Of a stretch of 39,874 bases of DNA, positions 23,927-31,383 are shown piece by piece. The DNA lies in the NCBI RefSeq assembly GCF_014646235.1, contig NZ_BMNB01000042.1:1-39874 (forward strand). The letters are read 5' to 3'. Below the pieces are notes generated by a model. The model was not told the origin of the DNA. It was given only the letters and a program-made list of their open reading frames with translations, and made no database searches. The stretch comes from Micromonospora sonchi. GTDB lineage: Bacteria; Actinomycetota; Actinomycetes; Mycobacteriales; Micromonosporaceae. The stretch's first letter is position 1. Each line of letters opens with the position of its first letter. Both the position numbers and the translations under genes were made by a program.

Positions 23927-25548
23927 GCGGCTTCACCGGCACGTTCCGGCTGGCCCGGCTCGCGTTGCGCCGGGACCGGATCCGGCTGGCGATCTGGGTG
24001 CTCGGCACGCCCCTGATCGGGTACGCCCTCGCCGAGAGCGTCGCCGGCCTCTACCCGAACGAGCGGACCCGCCTCGGGTACGCCGAGACCGCCGTGACCA
24101 GCGTGGTGGCCCGCGCGTTCAACGGCCCGGTCGCCGGCGTCGACCTCGGTGCCGTGGTGGTCACCGAGACGTACCTCACCCTGGCCCTGCTCGCCGCGCT
24201 GCTCAGCACCTTCGCCGTGATCCGGCACACCCGGCAGAACGAGGAGACCGGGCGGGCCGAACTGCTCGGTGCCTCCGCTGTCGGCCGGTACGCCCTGCTC
24301 ACCGCCGCCCTGGTGGTCGTGGTCGGCGCCAATGTGCTGGCCGCCGGGCTGCTCGCGGCGGCGTTCGTCGGCGCCGGGCTGCCGGTGGCCGGCTCGACGG
24401 CCGCCGCCGCTGCGATCGGCGGGGTCGGTGTCGCCTTCACCGGCGTCGCCGCCGTCACCGCCCAACTCACCGTCACCTCCCGGGGCGGCAACGCCCTCGC
24501 CGCCGCCACGGTGGGGGCCGCGTTCCTGCTGCGGGCCGCCGGCGACGTGCTCGGCGAACGTGAGGCCGGCGGAGTCCGGCTGGACAGCGCCTGGCCGACC
24601 TGGCTCTCCCCGCTGGGCTGGGGCACCCAGTTGCGGGCCTTCGGCGGGGAACGCTGGTGGGTCCTCGCGCTGCCGGTCGCCCTGCTCGTCACCGGGGTCG
24701 CCCTGGCCTTCGCGCTGGCCGAACGCCGCGACGTCGGCGCCGGTCTGTTCGCCGCGCGGCGCGGGCCGGCGCGGGCCGCCACCGGGCTGCTCAGCCCGGT
24801 GGGGCTGACCTGGCGGCTGCACCGTGGCGCGCTGGCCGGCTGGGCCGTCGCGGTGGCGGTGCTCGGTCTCAGCATGGGCGTGGCCGGGCACGAGGTCGAC
24901 GCCATGATCGCCGACAACCCGCAGGCGGCCGAGGCGATCGCCCTGCTCGGCGGTGGATCGGAGCTGGTCGACGCGTACCTGGCCGCGATGCTCGGGCTGT
25001 TCGCGCTGACCATCGGGGCGTACGTGGTGCAGGCCCTGCTGCGTACCCGCAACGACGAGTCCGATGGCGTGCTGGAGGCGCTGCTCGCCACGCCGGTCAG
25101 CCGCACTCGATGGCTCGGTACGCAGGTGCTCGGCGCCGTGCTGGGCGCGTTGGCGCTGATGCTGCTGGCCGGGGTCACCACCGGTCTCGGCTACGGGCTG
25201 GCCGTCGGCGACCCGGTCGGGCGGGTCGCCGAGCTGGGCGGGGCGGCGCTGCTGCGGATGCCGGCCCTGCTGGTGGTCGCCGGGGTGGTGGCCGTCCTGT
25301 TCGGCGCGTTGCCGCGCTGGTCGGTCGCGCTGAGCTGGACGGTGCTGATCGTGTTCCTGCTGCTCGGGCAGTTGGGCGCGATACTCGACCTGCCGCAGGC
25401 CGCGCTGAACCTGTCGCCGTACACGCACATCCCCTCGGTGCCCGCCGCCGACCTCACGGTGCTGCCGCTGATCACCCTCGCCGCCGTAGCCGTCGCCCTG
25501 ATCGCCGCCGGCCTGATCACCTTCCGCCGCCGCGACACCCCCAGCTAG
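23923..25548 (+). CDS. ABC exporter permease (ABC-2 type, fused double length)
   Basis: This 541-residue membrane protein has about twelve hydrophobic segments in two similar halves, each opening with a tract such as FRLARLALRRDRIRLAIWVL and LTWRLHRGALAGWAVAVAVL. The motifs RHTRQNEETGRAELL and LRTRNDESDGVLEALLATPV mark the two halves as a duplicated ABC-2 permease. Such proteins, paired with a single ATPase, export drugs, polyketides or lipids. The ATG overlaps the ATPase stop by 4 bases, so the two are coupled. The substrate is unknown. Confidence 0.9.
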   Translation: MSGFTGTFRLARLALRRDRIRLAIWVLGTPLIGYALAESVAGLYPNERTRLGYAETAVTSVVARAFNGPVAGVDLGAVVVTETYLTLALLAALLSTFAVIRHTRQNEETGRAELLGASAVGRYALLTAALVVVVGANVLAAGLLAAAFVGAGLPVAGSTAAAAAIGGVGVAFTGVAAVTAQLTVTSRGGNALAAATVGAAFLLRAAGDVLGEREAGGVRLDSAWPTWLSPLGWGTQLRAFGGERWWVLALPVALLVTGVALAFALAERRDVGAGLFAARRGPARAATGLLSPVGLTWRLHRGALAGWAVAVAVLGLSMGVAGHEVDAMIADNPQAAEAIALLGGGSELVDAYLAAMLGLFALTIGAYVVQALLRTRNDESDGVLEALLATPVSRTRWLGTQVLGAVLGALALMLLAGVTTGLGYGLAVGDPVGRVAELGGAALLRMPALLVVAGVVAVLFGALPRWSVALSWTVLIVFLLLGQLGAILDLPQAALNLSPYTHIPSVPAADLTVLPLITLAAVAVALIAAGLITFRRRDTPS

Positions 25549-25554
25549 CGGCTC

Positions 25555-25619
25555 TTGATCGTCTGCAGTTCAGTGGCTCGACACGCCGCGATGAGAGTCA
25601 CTCAACTGCAGACGATCAA
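25555..25619. repeat. Long palindrome, type D
   Basis: Perfect 16-nt arms (TTGATCGTCTGCAGTT 25555-25570, complement 25604-25619), plus four more pairs after one mismatch, enclose a loop of about 23 nt. It begins 7 bases after the permease stop, so it could terminate that operon. Confidence 0.8.
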
Positions 25620-25656
25620 CGACCCCTCATAGCACATTCGGGGCTGGGTGTGGGGG

Positions 25657-25685
25657 TTGTGCACAGGGAGCGGTGGGTGTCCACA
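25657..25685. other. Two DnaA-box-like sites in a gene-free stretch
   Basis: TTGTGCACA (25657-25665) and GTGTCCACA (25677-25685) each differ by one base from the actinobacterial DnaA box TTGTCCACA and are 20 bp apart. The surrounding 25620-25821 stretch shows no convincing gene. Isolated DnaA-like boxes can titrate DnaA, but chance is possible in this composition. Confidence 0.3.
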
Positions 25686-25821
25686 GGGGCGGCGGGCGGT
25701 CGTCGGGTGCCGCAGGCTTCCTGCCATGGATGCCGTGCCCGCTCCCGCCGATCCCGCTTGCGGCGGTGCCACCCGAGGTTGCCCGACGGGCGCTGCCTCC
25801 GATATCCGGTCCAGCGCGGCT

Positions 25822-26553
25822 TCACAGCACCTGGGAGAGGAATCGGCGCAGGCGAGGGTGCCGGGCCGACTCGAAGATGGCTGCCGGCTCGTCGGCCTCC
25901 AGCACCACCCCGGCGTCCATGAAGGCGACGGTGTCGGCGACCTCCCGGGCGAAGCCCATCTCGTGGGTCACCACCACCATGGTCATGCCCTGCGCGGAGA
26001 GGTCCGCGATCAGCGCCAGTACACCCTTGACCAGTTCCGGGTCCAGCGCCGAGGTGGCTTCGTCGAAGAGCATCACCTGCGGCTGCATGGCCAGCGCGCG
26101 GGCGATGGCGACGCGCTGCTGCTGCCCGCCGGACAGGTGCGCCGGCCGGGCGTCGGCCTTCGCGGCCAGACCGACCCGGTCCAGGTGTTCGCGGGCGACC
26201 GCCACCGCCTCGTCCTCGCCGAGCTTGCGGATCCGCCGCAGCGCGAGGGTGATGTTGCGCAGCACGCTCATGTGCGGGAAGAGGTTGAACTGCTGGAACA
26301 CCATGCCGATCCGCTGCCGCAGGGCGTCCGGGTCGTCGCGCAGCACGCTGCGCCCGTCCAGCAGCACATCGCCACGGTCCGGTTCGAGCAGCCGGTTGAC
26401 CGTACGCAGCAGGGTCGACTTGCCCGACCCGGACGGACCGATCACGCAGGTGGTGGCGCCCCGGGCCACGTCCAGGTCGACGCCGCGCAACACCTGGTGG
26501 CGTCCGAAGGCCAGGTGTACGTCGCGCAGGCTGAGACTGACCGATCTGCTCAT
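25822..26553 (-). CDS. Polar amino-acid ABC importer, ATP-binding subunit
   Basis: This 243-residue GlnQ/HisP-type ATPase has Walker A GPSGSGKST (39-47), the Q loop GMVFQQFNLFPHMSV, signature LSGGQQQRVAIARALA, Walker B VMLFDEATSALDP and switch THEMGFA. It powers import by the permease encoded just upstream, whose stop it overlaps (ATGA). The frame is open far upstream in the permease region, but the ATG at 26553 is the true start by family length. The SAM-IV riboswitch at the head of the operon points to a sulfur amino acid such as cystine or methionine as the substrate; this is inference. Confidence 0.93.
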   Translation of the reverse strand: MSRSVSLSLRDVHLAFGRHQVLRGVDLDVARGATTCVIGPSGSGKSTLLRTVNRLLEPDRGDVLLDGRSVLRDDPDALRQRIGMVFQQFNLFPHMSVLRNITLALRRIRKLGEDEAVAVAREHLDRVGLAAKADARPAHLSGGQQQRVAIARALAMQPQVMLFDEATSALDPELVKGVLALIADLSAQGMTMVVVTHEMGFAREVADTVAFMDAGVVLEADEPAAIFESARHPRLRRFLSQVL

Positions 26554-27332
26554 CGTTGGTTGCCTCCGGCGGCGCCGGGCAGCGCCAGGTCCAGGTCGTC
26601 GGGGTCGTCGCCGGCCGGCCCGGTCGCCGGCCGTCCGTGCCGCAGCCGCCCGTCGATCCAGTTGACCACGTGCGTCAGCGGCACGGTCAGTGCCAGGTAG
26701 AAGAGCCCGGCCAGCAGCAGCGCGGACTGGTTGCCGGTGTTGGCCGCGTAGTCCTGCCCGATCCGGAACAGCTCCCGCTGGCTGGCCAGCAGGCCGAGGA
26801 AGTAGACCAGGCTGGAGTCCTTGATCAGGGCGATCAGCTGGTTCACCCAGGCCGGCAGGATCCGGCGGATGCCCTGCGGGATGATCACCATCCGCATCGC
26901 CTCGCCCCAGGAGAAGCCCAGCGCGCGGGCCGCCTCCAGTTGGGTGGCCTCCACCGACTGGATTCCCGACCGGAAGATCTCCCCGATGTACGCCGACGCG
27001 ATCAGCGACAGCGCCAGGATGCCCAGCGGGTACGGGTTGGGCCCCCACACCTGCATGCCGAGCGGGGCCAGGCCGACGCCGATCAGCAGGATCGTCGCCG
27101 CCGCCGGCAGGCCGCGGAACACGTCGGTGTAGATCCGTGCCGGCCAGCGCAACCATCGGGTACGCGAGATGCCCGCCACGGCCAGCACGATGCCCAGCGC
27201 CGAGCCGAGCAGGGCGGCGGTGACCGCCAGGATCAGCGTGTTCGGCAATCCGACGGTGAGCATCTCGGGTAGCGCCTCGCGCATGGACTCCCAGTCGAAG
27301 AACGTCTCCCACAGGGTGCGCAATGGATCCAC
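26550..27332 (-). CDS. Polar amino-acid ABC importer, permease subunit
   Basis: This 260-residue HisM/GlnP-type permease begins near a periplasm-facing helix and has about five hydrophobic segments. The EAA loop reads EAARALGFSWGEAMRMVIIP, then QGIRRILPAWVNQLIALIKD. Polar amino-acid permeases share these phrases. The GTG at 27332 was chosen because GGAGG lies 6 bases upstream; a TTG at 27338 is too close to that site. It lies 35 bases after the binding-protein gene and is coupled to the ATPase gene. The C-terminal 30 residues are Asp/Pro/Gly-rich and probably cytoplasmic. Confidence 0.92.
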   Translation of the reverse strand: MDPLRTLWETFFDWESMREALPEMLTVGLPNTLILAVTAALLGSALGIVLAVAGISRTRWLRWPARIYTDVFRGLPAAATILLIGVGLAPLGMQVWGPNPYPLGILALSLIASAYIGEIFRSGIQSVEATQLEAARALGFSWGEAMRMVIIPQGIRRILPAWVNQLIALIKDSSLVYFLGLLASQRELFRIGQDYAANTGNQSALLLAGLFYLALTVPLTHVVNWIDGRLRHGRPATGPAGDDPDDLDLALPGAAGGNQR

Positions 27333-27367
27333 GGTCAACCTCCGCCCGGCTCGCTCGTCGCCCTACC

Positions 27368-28252
27368 TCAGGAAGCGGCTGACGCCGACGGGGCCACCGA
27401 GCCGGCCGACGCCGAGGGCGGGGTCACGTTGCCGCTGCCCGGGGTGAACTCGGCCGGGATCGGCCGGCCCGGGTAGTACTGCTCCAGCAGCCGGGTCCAG
27501 GTACCGTCGGCGATCACCTCGTCGAGGGCCTTGTTCAGCGCCTCGCGCAGCGCGTCGTTGCCCTTGGCGAAGGCGTACGCCGTCGGGGCCGGGCTGAGTT
27601 CCGTCGCCGCCACCTTGATCTTGCCGCCGCTGTCGGCGGCGGTCTTCTCACCGATCTCGGCGGGGGCGATCCAGGCGTCGGCGGTGCCGGCCTTCAGTTG
27701 GTTGATCGCGCCGTTGTAGTCGGGGACCCGCACCGGGTCGAGGCCCTTGTTGGTGGCGTAGTCGTCCTGGACGGTGCCCTGCACGACCACCACCCGCTTG
27801 CCGGACAGCTGGTCGAAGCCGCTCAGCGAGGAGGCGGCGGGCACGTTCAGGCCGAAGTAGCCGAAGTCGTAGCCGTTGCCGAAGTCGACGGTCTTCTTCC
27901 GCGCCTCGGTGATGGTGATCGAGGAGCTGCCGACGTCGAACTTGCGGGTGTTCACCTGGGACAGCAACGCGGAGAAGTCGGTGCCGACGAACTCCACCTT
28001 CAGCCCGAGCCGGTCGGCGGCGGCGACCAGCAGGTCGTTGTCGAACCCGGTGAACCTGCCGTCCTTCAGGTACACGTTCGGCGGGGCGTCGGTGAGGGTG
28101 CCGGCCCGCAGCACCCCGGGCTGGAGCAGGTCGTACGGGTTGTCGGCGGTGCTGCCGCCGGAGTCCGAGCCGCAGGCGGTGAGGGTGGCGGCGCCCACGA
28201 TGGCGGCGACGCCGACGGCGGCGGCCCGGGTCAGGACAGGAAGGATTCGCAC
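27368..28252 (-). CDS. Polar amino-acid ABC importer, solute-binding lipoprotein
   Basis: This 294-residue protein has a signal peptide with lipobox LTAC (lipidated Cys27), then a family 3 binding domain: VLRAGTLTDAPPNVYLKDGR, FTGFDNDLLVAAADRLGLKV, FDVGSSSITITEARKKTVDF and LLEQYYPGRPIP. A Ser/Ala/Pro-rich tail ends the protein. It captures the substrate outside the membrane. The GTG start follows AGGAG at 6 bases. It is the first structural gene of the importer operon. The leader contains a SAM-IV riboswitch, a Cys-ending leader peptide and a hairpin, so expression probably responds to sulfur amino-acid status. Confidence 0.92.
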   Translation of the reverse strand: MRILPVLTRAAAVGVAAIVGAATLTACGSDSGGSTADNPYDLLQPGVLRAGTLTDAPPNVYLKDGRFTGFDNDLLVAAADRLGLKVEFVGTDFSALLSQVNTRKFDVGSSSITITEARKKTVDFGNGYDFGYFGLNVPAASSLSGFDQLSGKRVVVVQGTVQDDYATNKGLDPVRVPDYNGAINQLKAGTADAWIAPAEIGEKTAADSGGKIKVAATELSPAPTAYAFAKGNDALREALNKALDEVIADGTWTRLLEQYYPGRPIPAEFTPGSGNVTPPSASAGSVAPSASAAS

Positions 28253-28299
28253 AGGTGTCTCCTGGTTGAGCTACGGCGGGCACGGACGTGCCACACCGA

Positions 28300-28321
28300 C
28301 GGTCCGTCGCAGGACGGACCG
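28300..28321 (-). promoter_or_regulatory. Hairpin between leader peptide and importer genes
   Basis: A perfect 9-bp stem (CGGTCCGTC 28300-28308, GACGGACCG 28313-28321) with a 4-nt loop lies 60 bases after the leader peptide stop and 48 before the binding-protein start. It could be an attenuator whose formation depends on leader translation. There is no T tract. Confidence 0.45.
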
Positions 28322-28349
28322 CTGGAACGGATCAGGAAGGTCAGGGATC

Positions 28350-28396
28350 GATCAGCCACACGCGGCGGCGATCGGCGCGATCAGCTACACGCGGCG
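28350..28396. repeat. Direct repeat spanning the leader peptide stop
   Basis: GATCAGCCACACGCGGCG (28350-28367) and GATCAGCTACACGCGGCG (28379-28396) are 17/18 identical, 29 bp apart. Read on the minus strand, each encodes an Ala-Ala-Cys-x-stop, so the end of the leader ORF looks duplicated. Confidence 0.65.
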
Positions 28397-28482
28397 CTGC
28401 ACACCCGCATCATGTCGACGTGCCGGCGCCGGGTCAGGTTCGGACCGGGGACGACAGGAAGGGTACGACTGCGATGCGGCAC
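28381..28482 (-). CDS. Cys-ending leader peptide of the importer operon
   Basis: A 33-codon ORF begins with GTG at 28482, preceded by GGAGGAG at an ideal distance, and ends RRRHVDMMRVCSAACS-stop. The RRxHVD...RV.SA.C ending matches the short putative leader peptides found in front of sulfur-metabolism genes in actinomycetes. Cys codons TGC and TGT near the stop make it a candidate Cys-sensing attenuator. The ribosome site lies directly after a hairpin at the 3' edge of the SAM-IV aptamer, so translation of the peptide itself may be controlled by SAM. This ORF is too short for routine gene calling. Confidence 0.7.
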   Translation of the reverse strand: MPHRSRTLPVVPGPNLTRRRHVDMMRVCSAACS

Positions 28483-28491
28483 GGCTCTCCT

Positions 28492-28632
28492 CCAGGTCGT
28501 GATGACCTGGGAAACCAGGCCACGCTTGCACCGGAGCCTGCTCCGATGCCTGGTCCTCACCCGGGGCACCCCTGCGCGGACGAGGGTTGCCGGCCAGCGA
28601 GCCGGGGCTTGGCGCTGGCGCTCATGACCTGC
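28492..28632 (-). ncRNA. SAM-IV-type riboswitch
   Basis: The minus strand reads GGTCATGAGCGCCAGCGCCA then AGCCCCGGCTCGCTGGCCGG and CAACCCTC, the conserved core of actinobacterial SAM-IV aptamers. Next come GGTGCCCCGGGTGAGGACCA, a GGCATCGGAGCAGGCTCCGG hairpin and a CCAGGTC-ATCAC-GACCTGG hairpin (arms 28504-28510 and 28492-28498) that abuts a GGAGGAG ribosome site. SAM-IV RNAs bind S-adenosylmethionine and usually turn off sulfur-metabolism or transport genes, probably by blocking translation. Here the first ORF downstream is the leader peptide, then the amino-acid importer. The assignment is from remembered consensus, not a covariance model. Confidence 0.85.
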
Positions 28633-28718
28633 CGCCGAGGCTAGCAGCAGGTGACGGGGCCGGGTCCACCCGTTATGACCAGCCTCACCCCGGTCCAGGG
28701 CCTGGGTCGATTAACCCG

Positions 28719-28747
28719 TTGGCGAGGGCGGGGCGGACGGTTACCCT
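28719..28747 (+). promoter_or_regulatory. Promoter of the methyltransferase gene
   Basis: TTGGCG (28719-28724), a 17-bp spacer and TACCCT (28742-28747) place the start 0-3 bases before the ATG at 28757. The region is divergent from the SAM-IV operon. Confidence 0.45.
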
Positions 28748-28756
28748 GCGGGACTC

Positions 28757-29503
28757 ATGGATCTACCTCGAAGTTTCGTCATCCGCGAAGGTGACCTACG
28801 CATCCTCAACCCGTTCGACGCCGGCAAGCTGGCCACCCTGGGCCGGGCGCTGAAACTCGCGCCGGGCACGTCGATACTCGACCTGTGCAGCGGCAAGGGT
28901 GAACTGCTCTGCACCTGGGCCCGCGACCACGGGGTGGTCGGCACCGGCGTCGACATCAGCACCGATTTCACCGCCGCCGCCCGCGAGCGGGCTGCCGAGC
29001 TGGGCGTGGCCGAGCGGGTCCGGTTCGTGCACGGTGACGCCGCGTCGTACCTGCCCGAAGAGCCGGTCGACCTGGCGGCCTGCGTCGGCGCCACCTGGAT
29101 CGGCAACGGCGTTGCCGGCACCCTGGAGATCCTGGCTCGGCGGCTGCGTCCAGGCGGTATGGCGCTGGTGGGTGAGCCGTACTGGCGGATCGATCCGCCC
29201 GACCAGGCGACCGTCGAGGGCTGCCAGGCCGCGAGCCGGGACGACTTCCAGGATCTTCCGGGCCTGGTCGGCCTCTTCGGCGAGCAGGGTTGGGACCTGG
29301 TGGAAATGGTGCTGGCCGACCAGGACAGCTGGGACCGTTACGCGGCGGCGCACTGGCTCAACCTGCGCCGTTGGCTGGACGCGAACCGGGACGACCCGCT
29401 CGCCGACGAGCTGCGGCGGGAGCTGACCGAGGACCCGGTGCGCCATGTCCGTTACCAGCGCGAGTACCTGGGCTGGGGTGTCTTCGCACTGATCCGCCGC
29501 TGA
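28757..29503 (+). CDS. Class I SAM-dependent methyltransferase
   Basis: This 248-residue protein has a Rossmann-type SAM-binding fold: motif I TSILDLCSGKGELL (about residues 38-51), acidic residue in GVDIS (motif II) and VHGDAASYL (motif III), with LRPGGMALVGEPYW after. It transfers a methyl group from SAM to an unknown acceptor. The C-terminal part (QDSWDRYAAAHWLNLRRWLD) is seen in a group of actinobacterial small-molecule methyltransferases. It is divergent from the riboswitch-controlled importer; the possible shared link to SAM supply is only suggestive. Confidence 0.88.
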   Translation: MDLPRSFVIREGDLRILNPFDAGKLATLGRALKLAPGTSILDLCSGKGELLCTWARDHGVVGTGVDISTDFTAAARERAAELGVAERVRFVHGDAASYLPEEPVDLAACVGATWIGNGVAGTLEILARRLRPGGMALVGEPYWRIDPPDQATVEGCQAASRDDFQDLPGLVGLFGEQGWDLVEMVLADQDSWDRYAAAHWLNLRRWLDANRDDPLADELRRELTEDPVRHVRYQREYLGWGVFALIRR

Positions 29504-29649
29504 GCTGCGGCGGCGCACAGCGGACTGGGCCGCTGACCATTGTCGGTCCAGTTCGGACCCTCCCGCTCCGGCGCGGGATGGACTGGTATGGCAGCGTGTG
29601 TCCGGTGCCGGCGTTCGCCGGTCGGAGACGATAGTCAGGGGGACTGGCA

Positions 29650-30669
29650 ATGCCCAAGCAGATGAGTCGGCGGGCCGCCATCGGCATCGGGGCGGCGACG
29701 GCGGCACTGGTGGCGGCCCCGCGTGGCGCCAGCGCGGCGCCGGGCGCACCGGCACCTGAGATCGGTGCCGGTACCGCGGAGGATCTGATCCGGCGTACGT
29801 ATCAGCGGGAGAAGACGCGGGCGGGCGGTGTGTGGCACTCGCATGTTGCCATGGTCGGCGCCGCCGGTGCACTGCGGACCGTGGTGGCGGACGATGCCGA
29901 CCGGGTGACGCACGGGTACAGCGTGCAGAAGGTCGCGGTCGCCATCGCGGTGATGGACAAGATCGACCGGGGGGAGCTGCGGCTCGACCAGCGTCTGGAC
30001 CTGACCGCCGACATCATCCTCGGTGGCAGCGGGATCTACTTCCTGCAGACCGTCTGGGGCGACGAGGTCACGGTGGCGAACTTCCTCACCGCGTTGCTGC
30101 TGGTTTCCGACAACACGGCGGTGCGGATGTGCGGCCGGGTGGTGCCGGCGCTGGAGATCAACCAGATTCTCGCGGCCAAGGGTTTCACGCACACCAGAGT
30201 GGAGCCGGTGGCCAACCCGAACCGGTTCTTTCTCGGCGTCACCACCGCGCGGGAGACCCACGACCTGCTCTGGCGGCTGGCCAACAAGACCCTGCTGTCG
30301 GCCCGGTCCAGCGACTTCCTCCTCGGCATCCTGCGCTGGATCAACGGCTACCACGACGGTGTCCGCCGCGACATGTCCTCGGCGGAACGCAGTCGGGTCG
30401 CCACCAAGTACGGCGCGGACTACGACTCGCGGGGCGCCGCCCGGCACGAGGCCGGCATCGTCTTCGACGCGACCGGCGCGCCGGCGCTGACCTACGCGTT
30501 CTTCGCCGACACCCTCGGTGACCTGGACAACTACGGCGGCACGCATCCGGCCGTACGGGCACACGCGGCCTTGGGACGGGTCATGTTCGACGCCGTCGGC
30601 CCGGTCACCAACCGCGCGGCGCGCGCCCGCCACTCCGTCCAGCAGTTCCACCCCGTCAACGGGGGCTGA
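29650..30669 (+). CDS. Tat-exported class A beta-lactamase-like serine hydrolase
   Basis: This 339-residue protein has a twin-arginine signal (SRRAAIGIGAATAALVAA) ending at an ASA-A site near residue 35. Catalytic motifs of class A beta-lactamases are present: S91-V-Q-K94, S153-D-N155, an omega-loop-like E185-P-V-A-N189 and K253-Y-G in place of KTG. It may hydrolyse beta-lactams or act as a related serine hydrolase; the Tyr substitution makes the substrate uncertain. Export would use the TatAC system encoded at 4101-5354. The start is preceded by a G-rich Shine-Dalgarno. It is convergent with the Rieske operon across a palindromic repeat. Confidence 0.85.
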   Translation: MPKQMSRRAAIGIGAATAALVAAPRGASAAPGAPAPEIGAGTAEDLIRRTYQREKTRAGGVWHSHVAMVGAAGALRTVVADDADRVTHGYSVQKVAVAIAVMDKIDRGELRLDQRLDLTADIILGGSGIYFLQTVWGDEVTVANFLTALLLVSDNTAVRMCGRVVPALEINQILAAKGFTHTRVEPVANPNRFFLGVTTARETHDLLWRLANKTLLSARSSDFLLGILRWINGYHDGVRRDMSSAERSRVATKYGADYDSRGAARHEAGIVFDATGAPALTYAFFADTLGDLDNYGGTHPAVRAHAALGRVMFDAVGPVTNRAARARHSVQQFHPVNGG

Positions 30670-30684
30670 CCCGCCCACCACTCT

Positions 30685-30760
30685 CGCCGATCTTGCACTT
30701 TTCGTCGGGGTGAATGCTGTCAAAAGGGGCGTATCGTCGACCAGGAGTGCAAGATCGACG
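30685..30760. repeat. Palindromic element, family 1, copy C
   Basis: The arms CGCCGATCTTGCACT (30685-30699) and AGTGCAAGATCGACG (30746-30760) pair at 14 of 15 positions. The interior TTCGTCGGGGTG and CGTCGACCAGG matches copy B. It lies between converging genes. Confidence 0.8.
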
Positions 30761-30878
30761 GGGTGGAGGTGGTGACGGGCAGGGGCCGCCCGGAGGTGGG
30801 AGGCACCCCGGACGGCCCCGCGCGGCCCGGGCCTGGGTGGGCCGCGTCTACCGCGTTCGCTTCCCGCGGGCGGCCGGG

Positions 30879-31364
30879 TCAGGCCAGCCGGATGGCGTCC
30901 CCGTCGACCGTGACGTTCGCGGCCGGCAGCGGAGCACCCGCCGGTCCGCTGCGTACCGATCCGTCCGCGATGTCGAACACGCTGTTGTGGCAGGCGCAGG
31001 TGATCACGCCGTCGGCGACCGAGGTGACCGTGCAGCCCTGGTGCGTACAGGTCGCGGAGTACGCCTTGATGGCACCGGCCGTGGGTTGGGTGACCACCAC
31101 GCCCGCGTCGGCGAAGATCTGACCACCGCCGACCGGGATGTCCGCCAGGGTGGCCAGCGCCGGGGCACCGGCGTCCCCGTCGTCGGGGATGGCGCTGCCC
31201 GACGGGCCCGCACTGCCCGACGAGTCCGCGCTGGCCGGCGGTGCCGGGGCCGCCGCCGGCTGGCCGTACGTCGCGCAGCCGGTCAGCCCGGCCACGCCCA
31301 CCGCGCCGGTGGCGGCCAGCAGGGCCCGTCGCGACCGGCAGCAGCCGGCCTGCTCGTGCTTCAT
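30879..31364 (-). CDS. Rieske (2Fe-2S) lipoprotein
   Basis: This 161-residue protein has a twin-arginine signal with lipobox (RSRRALLAATGAVGVAGLTG then Cys30), a Ser/Ala/Pro-rich linker of about 40 residues and a Rieske domain with the cluster motifs CTHQGC and CACHNSVFD. It is thus a Tat-exported, lipid-anchored electron carrier on the outer face of the membrane. It is smaller than the Rieske protein of cytochrome bc1. It is the last gene of an operon with a DUF6529 membrane protein and a secreted protein, suggesting a small electron-transfer system; partners are unknown. Confidence 0.92.
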   Translation of the reverse strand: MKHEQAGCCRSRRALLAATGAVGVAGLTGCATYGQPAAAPAPPASADSSGSAGPSGSAIPDDGDAGAPALATLADIPVGGGQIFADAGVVVTQPTAGAIKAYSATCTHQGCTVTSVADGVITCACHNSVFDIADGSVRSGPAGAPLPAANVTVDGDAIRLA

Positions 31365-31383
31365 CTGGGATGCCTTTCCGGGG

